From the NCBI RefSeq assembly GCF_002261355.1, contig NZ_NEVU01000003.1:682001-746000 (forward strand): a stretch of 64,000 nt of DNA. The letters are read 5' to 3'. A program made the translations under genes and the position numbers. Each line of letters opens with the position of its first letter. Within the stretch, counting starts at the first letter, position 1. The stretch comes from Bordetella genomosp. 12 (GTDB lineage Bacteria > Pseudomonadota > Gammaproteobacteria > Burkholderiales > Burkholderiaceae_B). Of this stretch, positions 8,188 to 16,786 are shown one piece after another. The notes below the pieces were generated by a model that was given only the letters and a program-made list of their open reading frames with translations, made no database searches and was not told the origin of the DNA.

Positions 8188-8622
8188 ATGATGCTGCAAA
8201 CCCCTCTTGCCCAGGAATCCGATTTCGACAGCCTGGCCCAGCTCAGGCTTGCGGCCATGCGTGAGAGTCTGCAGGCTCTGGGCCGCTACGATCCTCAGCG
8301 CTCGGCGCAACGGCTGCGCGACGGCTTCGACCCCGCCCTCACCCGCCACATCGTGATCGACGGCGCACGCGCCGGCTTCTATATTCTCGACGACCGCCAC
8401 CCCATCTGGCGGCTCACGCACTTTTACCTCAGCCCCGATTACGCCGGGCGCGGCATCGGCTCGCGCGTGCTGCGCGAGCTCTGCGCCCGGGCACGCACGC
8501 TGCGCGCCAGCATCGAATTGGGTGCCCTCAAGGGCAGCCGCTCCAACGCTTTCTACCTGGCTCACGGCTTTGAGCCAGTCGGGGAATCCGAATGGGATAT
8601 CGAGTACCGCTATCAGCCGTGA
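8188..8622 (+). CDS. GNAT-family N-acetyltransferase
   Basis: 144 residues (a second ATG is the next codon). The acetyl-CoA-binding motif A is seen as FYLSPDYAGRGIGSRVLREL (Q/RxxGxG/A, about residues 82-101), followed by the motif-B helix and NAFYLAHGFEPVGES, the usual GNAT C-terminal strand. It acetylates an amine; the acceptor is unknown. It sits alone between the permease terminator and the convergent peptide-importer operon, 13 bp from its last gene. Confidence 0.85.
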   Translation: MMLQTPLAQESDFDSLAQLRLAAMRESLQALGRYDPQRSAQRLRDGFDPALTRHIVIDGARAGFYILDDRHPIWRLTHFYLSPDYAGRGIGSRVLRELCARARTLRASIELGALKGSRSNAFYLAHGFEPVGESEWDIEYRYQP

Positions 8623-8635
8623 ACCGCCCGGCGGG

Positions 8636-10300
8636 CTAGCCGGCCTGCCCGGGCCCGAACACCAGCCGGGGCACCGCATCGAGCAGGCGGCGGGTCAGAT
8701 CGTGGCCCGGTTGCCGCAGTACGGAGGCGGCGTCATCGATTTCCACGATACGGCCGCCTGCCATGACCGCGATCCGGTCAGCCAGGTACTCCACGACCCC
8801 GAAGTTGTGCGTGATGAACAAATAGGCGATCCCTAACTCCGCCTGCAACTCGCGCAGCAGATCGAGAATCTGCGCCTGCACCGAAACATCCAGCGCGGAG
8901 GTGGGCTCATCGCAGATCAGCACCCGAGGCTCGACGGCCAAAGCGCGGGCGATGGCGATGCGCTGCCGCTGGCCGCCGGAGAATTCGTGCGGATAGCGTT
9001 TTACGGTATCGGCGGGCAGGCCCACACGCTGCAACAACTCCTGCGCACGGGCCTGGCGCTTGGGCGCGGCGAGCTCCGGATGCAGCGATGCCACGCCTTC
9101 GTCGAGGATTTCACCCACGCGCATGCGCGGGTCCAGCGAGGCATAGGGATCCTGAAACACGATCTGGATGTCGCGTCGCAAGGCCTGCATGGTGCGGCGG
9201 TCGGCGCTCAACAGGTCCCGGCCGTCGAGCAAGGCACGGCCGGAGATATGCGCGCCGTCGATCAGGCGCAGCAAGGCCTTGCCGGTCGTGGTTTTGCCGC
9301 AGCCGGACTCGCCCAGCAACGCCAGCGTTTCACCGGCCCGCAAGGTAAAGCTCACGCCGTCGGCCGCCTTGACCCATGAGGTGGGCCGGCGCAACAGGCC
9401 TTCCCGCACGGGATAATGAACCCGCAGATCCTGAACATCGAGCACGACCTGCCCGGGCGGGCGCGGGGAAGCGCTCGGCACTGCGCCCGCGGGGGCCGTC
9501 AGCGGCCGGCCGCGTTTCTCGAAAGTGGGAATGGCTTCGAACAATTGCCGCGCATACGGATGGCGCGGCGCGGAAAAAAAGGTCGCGGCATCGGCGGCCT
9601 CGACGATCTCGCCGCCGCGCATGAGGGCGACGTGGTGCGCCGTCTGGCGCACGATGGCCAGATCGTGCGTGATCAACAGCACGGCCATGCCCATTTCGCG
9701 CTGGATATCCGCCAGCAGATCCAGCACCTGGGCCTGAACCGTCACGTCCAGCGCGGTGGTGGGCTCATCGGCGATGAGCAAGCGGGGTTCGGCGGCCAGG
9801 GCGATGGCGATCATGATGCGCTGCTTCTGCCCGCCGGAAAACTGGAAGGGATAGTCGTCGATGCGCCGCTCGGGTTCGGGGATGCCCACCCGCGTGAGCC
9901 ATTCGATGGCGCGCCGGCGCGCCGCCGCCCCCCGCAAGGGCGTATGGGCCGACAGCGTCTCGATGATCTGCTGCCCCACCCGCATGACGGGGTTGAGACT
10001 GGTCGAAGGCTCCTGGAAGATGATGCCGATCTGCCCGCCCCGCACGCCGCGCATCTGGCGCTCGCTCAGGGTGTTGAGATCCTGATCCTGAAGATTGACC
10101 TGTCCGCCGACGATGCGCCCGGCGTCGGGCAGCAGCCGCAACAGCGCCAAGGCGGTCATGCTCTTGCCGCTGCCGGACTCGCCGACCAGCGCGAAGGTCT
10201 CGCCGCGCTCGATGGCGAAACTCAAGCGTTTGACCACATGCGCCAGCCGGTCCTCGGAGGCCACGGCCACGTCCAGATCCTTGACATTGAGCAGGCTCAT
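8636..10300 (-). CDS. Peptide ABC importer, fused double ATPase (YejF/GsiA type)
   Basis: 554 residues carrying two complete ABC ATPase domains. Domain 1 (about 1-255) has Walker A GESGSGKS, signature FSGGQKQR and Walker [12 protein letters not shown]. Domain 2 (about 285-540) has [16 protein letters not shown] and [10 protein letters not shown]. Each is followed by the oligopeptide-importer extension ([12 protein letters not shown]). The tandem layout is that of YejF or GsiA, energising uptake of peptides or microcin-like compounds. It is the last gene of a four-gene operon and overlaps the upstream permease gene by 4 bp. Confidence 0.92.
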   Translation of the reverse strand: MSLLNVKDLDVAVASEDRLAHVVKRLSFAIERGETFALVGESGSGKSMTALALLRLLPDAGRIVGGQVNLQDQDLNTLSERQMRGVRGGQIGIIFQEPSTSLNPVMRVGQQIIETLSAHTPLRGAAARRRAIEWLTRVGIPEPERRIDDYPFQFSGGQKQRIMIAIALAAEPRLLIADEPTTALDVTVQAQVLDLLADIQREMGMAVLLITHDLAIVRQTAHHVALMRGGEIVEAADAATFFSAPRHPYARQLFEAIPTFEKRGRPLTAPAGAVPSASPRPPGQVVLDVQDLRVHYPVREGLLRRPTSWVKAADGVSFTLRAGETLALLGESGCGKTTTGKALLRLIDGAHISGRALLDGRDLLSADRRTMQALRRDIQIVFQDPYASLDPRMRVGEILDEGVASLHPELAAPKRQARAQELLQRVGLPADTVKRYPHEFSGGQRQRIAIARALAVEPRVLICDEPTSALDVSVQAQILDLLRELQAELGIAYLFITHNFGVVEYLADRIAVMAGGRIVEIDDAASVLRQPGHDLTRRLLDAVPRLVFGPGQAG

Positions 10301-11760
10301 TGCGTGCCTCCGGGCGCTTGCTTGAGTTTGAACCTGAACCGCCGGCTGCGCGGATCGAACGCATCGCGCACACCGTCAGCAAACAGATTGGCCGCCAGCA
10401 CCAGCGCCAGCAAGAACACGAAGGCCGTCAGCAGATTCCACCAGATCATGGGGTCACGCGACATTTCCAGGCGCGCGCCGTCGATCATGGAACCAAAGGA
10501 ACTCATGCTGGGGTCCACCCCGATACCCAGATAGGACAGCACGGCCTCATACAGGACCAGGCCGGAAAACTCCAACACGGCGGTAATCAGCACGATGTGC
10601 ATGACGTTAGGCAGCAGGTGGCGTGCCATGATGCGCCAGTGCGACACGCCGAAAGCGCGCGCGGCCTGAACGTATTCCTGTTCGCGCAACTTGAGGGTCT
10701 CGGCGCGCAGCAGACGGCACAGCGCCGACCAGCCGGTCAGGCCAAGAATCATGCACAGCAGAAACAGCCGCGCATCGGCGCGGGCCGCCGAGGTATTGAA
10801 ATACTCGGCATGGTTCTCGATGTAGACCTGCATCATCAATGAGCAGGCGGCCACCAGCAGCACGCCGGGGATGGAGGTCAGCGTGGTGTAAAGGTATTGA
10901 ATGACGTCATCGACCCTGCCCTTGAAGTAACCCGCGGCGATACCGAATACGATGGCCGGCGGCAGCATCGCCAGCGTAGTGAGCGTGCCGATCACCAAAG
11001 CCGTGCGGATGCTCTTGAGCGCCTGCCAGAGCACGTCATTGCCCGTGCGGTCCGTGCCCAGGACGTGATAGCCCGTGGAGAGCGCACCCGTTGCTCCCGC
11101 CACCAGAAACAGCAGCGTCAGCGTCAACAACATGGCGCGCCACGGAACCTGACTGTTGCCGCGCAACAGATCGCGCACCGCGACGCGGCCGGCGCCCCGG
11201 CGCCGGGCCAGGAACACCGCCAGCAAACCGCTCACCAGCAAGGCGGCCGCCAGGCCGCAGGCCATGCCGCGCGCCAGTTGGCCGCGGATATCGGGCCAGG
11301 ACTGCGTCGCCGGATCGGTCAGGTGCGCGCCGCCGTGGCGCAGCCGCGGATAACCGCGCGTGACCGTGCCGTCGCCGGCCACCATGCTCTCCTTGGAGAA
11401 CTGATGCGAAGCCAGCGGCGCCGAATAGGTTTTTTCCGGTTTGGCCAGCACCGAGCCGGCCAGCAGGCTATCGAGCAATGAGGTCACCACTGGGGCATAA
11501 GCCGGCGGGGCATCGGCAGCCGCCGTGGGCGCGGGCGGCAGCCGCAACTGGAAGTGCACCGAATCCAGCAGCCCGACGATGACAAAGCAGGACAGGACCA
11601 CGGCCGAACACATGGCGGGCGCATCGCCGGCGACCCGGCGCCAGGTCGCGCGCAAGGCCGGGCTGCGTCGCACCCGCCATACATAGGCCAGCACCGCCAG
11701 CACCATCAGATAAAGCGCGATGTCTGTCCAGAGAAATACGAATCGGGGCATGGCGGTCAC
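10297..11760 (-). CDS. Peptide ABC importer permease, DppC/YejE-like, enlarged
   Basis: 487 residues, well above the roughly 300-340 usual for DppC/OppC/YejE. The C-terminal half (about 240-475) is a standard permease: GTDRTGNDVLWQALKS, six-helix core, EYVQAARAFGVSHWRIMARH (the EAA loop that docks the ATPase) and DGVRDAFDPRSRR. The N-terminal 240 residues carry extra membrane segments (about 10-30, 48-68, 165-190, 210-235) with a periplasmic-looking stretch between. The start overlaps its upstream partner by 4 bp. The extended N-terminus is the odd feature. Confidence 0.88.
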   Translation of the reverse strand: MTAMPRFVFLWTDIALYLMVLAVLAYVWRVRRSPALRATWRRVAGDAPAMCSAVVLSCFVIVGLLDSVHFQLRLPPAPTAAADAPPAYAPVVTSLLDSLLAGSVLAKPEKTYSAPLASHQFSKESMVAGDGTVTRGYPRLRHGGAHLTDPATQSWPDIRGQLARGMACGLAAALLVSGLLAVFLARRRGAGRVAVRDLLRGNSQVPWRAMLLTLTLLFLVAGATGALSTGYHVLGTDRTGNDVLWQALKSIRTALVIGTLTTLAMLPPAIVFGIAAGYFKGRVDDVIQYLYTTLTSIPGVLLVAACSLMMQVYIENHAEYFNTSAARADARLFLLCMILGLTGWSALCRLLRAETLKLREQEYVQAARAFGVSHWRIMARHLLPNVMHIVLITAVLEFSGLVLYEAVLSYLGIGVDPSMSSFGSMIDGARLEMSRDPMIWWNLLTAFVFLLALVLAANLFADGVRDAFDPRSRRFRFKLKQAPGGTQ

Positions 11761-12734
11761 TCGAAACGCACGCGGGGATCGGCCAGCGTGTAGGAGATGT
11801 CGGCCAGAATGAGGCCCAGGATGTAGAGCACCGAACCGAGAAACACCATGGCCCGCACGATGGAAAAATCCTGCGCGCTGATGGCATCAATGGTGTAACT
11901 GCCCAGGCCGGGGATGCCGAAGAACGACTCGGCGATCAGACTGCCCATGAAGAGCAGCGGAATCGCCGACACCGTGCTCGTCAGGATGGGCAGCATGGCA
12001 TTGCGCAGCACATGTCGAAACAGCACCACGGTTTCGGTCAGGCCCTTGGCGCGGGCGGTGCGGACATAGTCCTTGCCGATCTCTTCCAGAAAGATGCTGC
12101 GGTAGAACCTCGCCTCGGGTCCCAGCCGCGAAATCACCGCCACCAGAACCGGCAGCGCCAGGAACTTGATGCTGTCCAAGCCGCCGGCATAACCGGAGTA
12201 CGGCACGAGCTGCCAGAGTTTGGCGAACAGCCACTGGCCCGCAATGATGTAGAACAGGCTGGAGATCGACAACAGCACCACGCACAGGACCACTCCCCAG
12301 AAATCCAGGCGGGTGGCGCGGAAAAACACCAATGTCAGCGCAAACACGATGCTGGCAAACAGGCCGAGGAAGAACGACGGCAGCGCCAGCGCCAGGCTGG
12401 GCCACATGCGCGTCTTGATCTCGCGGCCGATGTCGCGGCCGGCGTCGGAAGCGCCGAAATCCATGGTCAGCAGAGGCACCGAGCGCTGATAGAACACCGT
12501 GTCGGTGAAGCGCTCGGCGCCGCCTTGCGCATTGTTGATGAAAAGCGGTTTGTCGTAGCCGCGATCGGCCTTCCATTTGTCGATGGCATCCTGGCTGGTG
12601 CGCTGCCCGCCGATGGCCAGGCGGGCCATGTCATCGGGCGTGTTGACCGCGAAGAACAGCACAAAGGTAAAGAGGTTGACGCCGATTAGTATCAGCACGC
12701 CGTACAGCAGCCGGCGCAGCACATAGCTCGTCAT
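11757..12734 (-). CDS. Peptide ABC importer permease, DppB/YejB-like
   Basis: 325 residues from ATG 12734; an 89-residue upstream open extension is antisense to the binding-protein frame and rejected. It begins MTSYVLRRLLYGVLILIGVN, the typical DppB/OppB/YejB N-terminal helix, and contains the EAA loop DYVRTARAKGLTETVVLFRH and the C-terminal FLGSVLYILGLILADISYT. It forms the heterodimeric channel with the larger downstream permease. Its start overlaps the binding-protein stop by 4 bp. Confidence 0.92.
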   Translation of the reverse strand: MTSYVLRRLLYGVLILIGVNLFTFVLFFAVNTPDDMARLAIGGQRTSQDAIDKWKADRGYDKPLFINNAQGGAERFTDTVFYQRSVPLLTMDFGASDAGRDIGREIKTRMWPSLALALPSFFLGLFASIVFALTLVFFRATRLDFWGVVLCVVLLSISSLFYIIAGQWLFAKLWQLVPYSGYAGGLDSIKFLALPVLVAVISRLGPEARFYRSIFLEEIGKDYVRTARAKGLTETVVLFRHVLRNAMLPILTSTVSAIPLLFMGSLIAESFFGIPGLGSYTIDAISAQDFSIVRAMVFLGSVLYILGLILADISYTLADPRVRFE

Positions 12735-14977
12735 GATTGTCGCTCCCGGTTGCCAAAGGCCGTCTGGCGTTCGCGCCGCTTGAGGGTGAGATAGGAGGGA
12801 ATGATGGCCAGAACCAGCAACAGCAGCAAGATCCCCAGCGGCCACCAGCGCGGCTGGTTCCAGTCGTCGGTCTTCTGGACGCGCAAGGCCGGATCGACCT
12901 TCATGTACTGCAGCGTGTTGCGCACCATCTGCGTCGGCTTGGCATTGCCCACCCATTGCTGATAGGCGCCGCCGGACATCGGGAAGAAACCGAACATCCA
13001 TACGGCATCGCGCCGCACGACATCGACCATTCGCGCGATGATGGCTTCTTTTTCCGGGCCGTCGTCGAGAAATTTCATCTGTTCGAACAGGCGATCAAAC
13101 TCGGGATTCTCATAGTTGGCGGCGTTCTCGCCGCCGGTCTTGGCCTTGGCGTTGGGACCATAGAGCAGGAACAGGAAGTTCTCCGCGTCGGGATAGTCGG
13201 CATTCCAGCCCCAGAGAAAGAGCTGCGCCGTGCCGCGCCGCATCTTGTCCTGGAAACGGTTGTAATCCGTCGAGCGCACATCCATCTGGATGCCGAGCTT
13301 GGCCAATTGCCGGCGCATCCAATCGAACTGCGGGCTGGATCCCGCCCCGCTCATGGCGTCGTAATAGAGCACCAGCGGCGCGCCGGTCTCGGCGTTGCGG
13401 CCGCCCGGGTAGCCCGCCTCGGCCAGCAACTGCCGCGCCGTCTCGAGCGATTTGCGCACCGGTTTACCGTCTTCGAGCTGGTAGACCTGCGGGTTGTAGC
13501 CCTGCGGCAAGGGCTGGTAGCCCAGCACGCCCGGCGGCACCGGCCCGTAGGCCACGGCGGCCTGACCGTTTTCGAAGATATTGATGTACTCCTCCCAGTC
13601 AAAGGCGATGCTGATGGCCTGGCGCAACTTGCGGTTGCGCTCGGCCTGCTCGGGCGTATCCCCTTTACCCACGACCGGATCCAGCCAGTTGAAACCCATG
13701 TACCAGTTGGACGTCTCCACCGTGGTGGGCAGGCGGATGCCCCGCTCGCGATAAAGCGCGGCCTTTTCCTGGGAGTCGCCGGCGGCCACCAGCATGGACA
13801 CCCCGTACTCGCCGCGCTCGACTTGCGGCACGTCGTAGTACCCCTGCAGGAATTTTCCGCTCAGCGGCAGGGCCTCTTTTTCGACGCTGAACACCACCCG
13901 GTCGATGAAGGGGGTGGGCTTGCCGCAATCGGCCAGCAGGCCCGCCTCCTGGTCGCCCGGCTCGCCCTCGCAGGGATAGGCCTCGCCATGGTAGTTGGGA
14001 TTGCGAGCCAGCACATGCCGCCAGTTGGGACGCGACTCGACCAGCATGTAAGGCCCGGTTCCCACCGGCCAGGTGTTGAGCGACAGATCATGCTCGGCCA
14101 TGCCGGGCTGGCTGTAGAAACGGTCGGCCTCCCAGGGGATGGGCGCGGTGAAGGTCATCGCCAGCCAATACTTGAACTGCGGATACTTGCCTTTGACCCG
14201 GATGCGCAGCGTATGGTCATCCAGGGCCTGCACCCCGTCGAACCCGTCGGGCTGGCGCAGATCCAGCCAGGGCAGATCGCGTGATCCGGACGGCACCGTC
14301 TGGCGCTGGGCACGGTCGCGCTCGCGCAGCGTGTCGCCATACTGCTGCATGCCGACGACATACTCGGCCATGAGCGAATAAATGGGCGAAACCACGCGCG
14401 GGCTGGCCAGCCGCCGAAAGGCGTAGACATAATCGTGGGCCGTCAATTCGCGGCTGCCGGTGAGCGCGAAATCCGGCACATAGAACTTGTCGTCCAACTC
14501 GCCCGGCGCCAGCGGGAAGTAGGCATAACTGCCGTCCTCCTTGCGCGCAAAGGCGGGATGCGGCTGATAACGAATGCCCGGCCGCAGCTTGATGTCATAG
14601 ACGCTCTCGGCGACGCGGTCGCCGGGGGTGTCATCGGGCAGCCGCTGGCCCTGGGCGTCGAGATAGATCGGCTGGGAAATGTCGCTGGCCGCGCGCGGAA
14701 TCAGCTCATAGGGGCGTTTGAGGTAATGGTAGCCGTAGAGCGGCTCGTAGATGTTGTAGGTATACGGCGTCTCGTCGGTGGAATAGGAACTGGCCGGATC
14801 GAGATACTTGGGCGAGCGCTTGACGAAAGCGGTGTAGAGCGCGTTCTCATCGAGCGCGCCGGACAGATAGGGGCTGTTGATCGGGCTTTCGCGGCCGCAG
14901 CCAGCCAGGACGGCCGCCATGGCAAACACGGCCAGCCCGCAGCGCAGCAACCGCCCAGATATGCCTAACATTGTCAT
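12731..14977 (-). CDS. Peptide ABC importer substrate-binding lipoprotein with C-terminal membrane anchor
   Basis: About 748 residues, long for family-5 solute-binding proteins (500-600). ATG 14977 is taken as start; TTG 14980 and ATG 14971 are alternatives. A lipobox LAGC lies near residue 27, so the N-terminus should be lipidated. The SBP_bac_5 core includes YNIYEPLYGYHY early, and LRQAISIAFDWEEY in the middle. Unusually, the C-terminus has a second hydrophobic segment, WWPLGILLLLLVLAIIPSYL, followed by a basic tail, suggesting anchoring at both ends. It is first in the operon binding protein-permease-permease-double ATPase. Confidence 0.9.
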   Translation of the reverse strand: MTMLGISGRLLRCGLAVFAMAAVLAGCGRESPINSPYLSGALDENALYTAFVKRSPKYLDPASSYSTDETPYTYNIYEPLYGYHYLKRPYELIPRAASDISQPIYLDAQGQRLPDDTPGDRVAESVYDIKLRPGIRYQPHPAFARKEDGSYAYFPLAPGELDDKFYVPDFALTGSRELTAHDYVYAFRRLASPRVVSPIYSLMAEYVVGMQQYGDTLRERDRAQRQTVPSGSRDLPWLDLRQPDGFDGVQALDDHTLRIRVKGKYPQFKYWLAMTFTAPIPWEADRFYSQPGMAEHDLSLNTWPVGTGPYMLVESRPNWRHVLARNPNYHGEAYPCEGEPGDQEAGLLADCGKPTPFIDRVVFSVEKEALPLSGKFLQGYYDVPQVERGEYGVSMLVAAGDSQEKAALYRERGIRLPTTVETSNWYMGFNWLDPVVGKGDTPEQAERNRKLRQAISIAFDWEEYINIFENGQAAVAYGPVPPGVLGYQPLPQGYNPQVYQLEDGKPVRKSLETARQLLAEAGYPGGRNAETGAPLVLYYDAMSGAGSSPQFDWMRRQLAKLGIQMDVRSTDYNRFQDKMRRGTAQLFLWGWNADYPDAENFLFLLYGPNAKAKTGGENAANYENPEFDRLFEQMKFLDDGPEKEAIIARMVDVVRRDAVWMFGFFPMSGGAYQQWVGNAKPTQMVRNTLQYMKVDPALRVQKTDDWNQPRWWPLGILLLLLVLAIIPSYLTLKRRERQTAFGNRERQS

Positions 14978-15072
14978 CAAAACTTATCCCGTTTTTTGCG
15001 CCAGCAGATTCGCAAAGCCCTCATTCCCACCCTACGGAAACCGGGCTGCTTTTCTGTGGCCGCTCATCTTAG

Positions 15073-15699
15073 TCAGCAGCGCTTTTCTTTCCAGCAGTCG
15101 TAGCGCCATTTCCAGGGCTCGGTCGCGCCGTTGTCGGCCCACAAGCCGATGCGCGCTTCACGCGCCCGGCGCTGCAGGCCCGGCATGGCCTCATCCCGGA
15201 GGTAATCGCCGCGCCTGGCCGTATACGCCCAGGCATAGCCGGCCGCCACCTGCTCCCGGTTGGCCGAACGGCCATCGGGCAACACCAGCGCGCACAGATC
15301 CCGGCCGTATTGGTCTTTCTCGTAGCACTGCGCCGTCAGCGTCTTGCCTTCGACCAGCGCCGCCAGATGCTGGCGCGACGCTTCGGCATGAGGCTGGCCC
15401 GGCTCCTGCTGCCCATGCCCGGCTTCGGGCGCATCGATGCTGTCCAGGCGGATACGCCGCCGGCCGTCGGCCGCGCGCAGCGTGACCGTATCGCCGTCAG
15501 CCACGCTGACCACCGTGCCCTGCAGGCGATAACTGGCCTGCGGCAGCGCCACCGTGCTGGCCCCTGCGGGCGCCGGATCCGGCGCCGAGCCTGGCGGCAG
15601 CCCGAACCAGGCGGCAGCCAGCGCCAGAACGACGATCAGACCCGCGAGACGACGGCCAGGCCGGCGCCAGGCGCTGGGGGAAAAGCCATGAAGGGGCAC
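15073..15699 (-). CDS. Exported staphylococcal-nuclease-like (SNase) protein
   Basis: 208 residues from GTG 15699 (GAGG about 6 bp upstream). One hydrophobic segment at about residues 18-36 serves as a signal or anchor. The OB-fold SNase domain keeps the catalytic elements of staphylococcal nuclease: VADGDTVTL, RLDSIDAPE (equivalents of Arg35, Asp40, Glu43) and DQYGRDLCALVL (Arg87). The C-terminus is Trp/Lys/Cys-rich, like other thermonuclease-family proteins of Proteobacteria. It is probably a periplasmic, Ca-dependent nuclease. It lies 24 bp after corA on the same strand. Confidence 0.88.
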   Translation of the reverse strand: MPLHGFSPSAWRRPGRRLAGLIVVLALAAAWFGLPPGSAPDPAPAGASTVALPQASYRLQGTVVSVADGDTVTLRAADGRRRIRLDSIDAPEAGHGQQEPGQPHAEASRQHLAALVEGKTLTAQCYEKDQYGRDLCALVLPDGRSANREQVAAGYAWAYTARRGDYLRDEAMPGLQRRAREARIGLWADNGATEPWKWRYDCWKEKRC

Positions 15700-15723
15700 G
15701 GCAACCTCATCGGATGGGCGGAC

Positions 15724-16728
15724 TCAGAGCCAGCCGGACTTTCGAAACCGCCAATACAGAACGGCGCAAATCGTAACAATCACGCTCAAAGTGATTGGAT
15801 AGCCCCAATGCGCCTTGAGTTCCGGCATGTACTCGAAATTCATGCCGTAAATGCCGGCCACGGCCGTGGGAACGGCCAGAATGGCGGCCCAGGAGGCCAG
15901 TTTGCGCGTGGTGTCGTTCTGCTGCCCCTGCCCGATCATGAGGCTGGCCTCGAAGGCAAAGGCCAAGGCTTCGCGCAGGGCGTTGACCAGCTCGTCGACC
16001 CGCAGCACGCGATCGGCCACCTCGGCGAAATAGGGCCGGGCCTGCGCATCGATGGCCGACATTTCCACCCGCGCCAGGCGACGACAGATTTCGGCCATGG
16101 GCGCGATCGCATTATGGATGCGCAGCAGATCGCGCCGCTGCCGATAGAGTTTGCGGATGTCGGCATCCTTGGCGCCCCGGATGAGCAGTTTTTGCTCGGC
16201 ATGCTCGACCACGTCCTCGAGCTGAGCGACGGCGGCCACATACCGGTCGACCAGCAAGTCCAGCAATTCGGAAGTGATGTAGTCGCTGCCGCGCTTGAGC
16301 AGATCGGGCGCGGACTCCAGGCGCTCGCGCAGAATGCTGTGCGTGGACAGCGCGGTGCGCCGCACCGTGACCAGAAAACCTTCGCCGACCAGATACTGGG
16401 TTTCGCCAAAAACCGGACGCCCGCCCTCGACCTCCACCGTAATGGCCACGATGAGCACCATATTGCCGTAGTCGATGATCTTGGGCCGGCGATGCGACTC
16501 GATCATTTCCTCGCGGTTCTTGACGCTGGCGCCCAGCGCATCGACCACCTCGGTGATGCACTCGGGCGTCGGGTTGCGCAGGCCGATCCAGAGCATGCCC
16601 TTGGCACCGCCGACATAATCGGCCACTTCGGCAATGGGCACGTCGCGCGCGCGGCGCCCATTCACATAGGCGACCGACGCCACGACCTGACTGACGGGCG
16701 GCTCGGCTGCCGCTGAATCCTGAGCCAT
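15724..16728 (-). CDS. corA: CorA-family magnesium transporter
   Basis: 334 residues. A large N-terminal cytoplasmic domain, rich in charged helices, is followed by two C-terminal transmembrane helices. The hallmark IYGMNF (GMN motif) is at the end of the first helix, around residue 296, and the C-terminus ends in basic residues after the second helix (ITLSVIVTICAVLYWRF). CorA pentamers move Mg2+ and sometimes Co2+/Ni2+ or, in the ZntB branch, Zn2+. It lies 58 bp downstream of the helicase gene and 24 bp before the nuclease, all on the minus strand. Confidence 0.92.
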   Translation of the reverse strand: MAQDSAAAEPPVSQVVASVAYVNGRRARDVPIAEVADYVGGAKGMLWIGLRNPTPECITEVVDALGASVKNREEMIESHRRPKIIDYGNMVLIVAITVEVEGGRPVFGETQYLVGEGFLVTVRRTALSTHSILRERLESAPDLLKRGSDYITSELLDLLVDRYVAAVAQLEDVVEHAEQKLLIRGAKDADIRKLYRQRRDLLRIHNAIAPMAEICRRLARVEMSAIDAQARPYFAEVADRVLRVDELVNALREALAFAFEASLMIGQGQQNDTTRKLASWAAILAVPTAVAGIYGMNFEYMPELKAHWGYPITLSVIVTICAVLYWRFRKSGWL

Positions 16729-16786
16729 GAGCTTCCCTCCCCTGCTGGCCTTAGGCCGGCAACGCCCGACCCTCGGGGATGATAGC

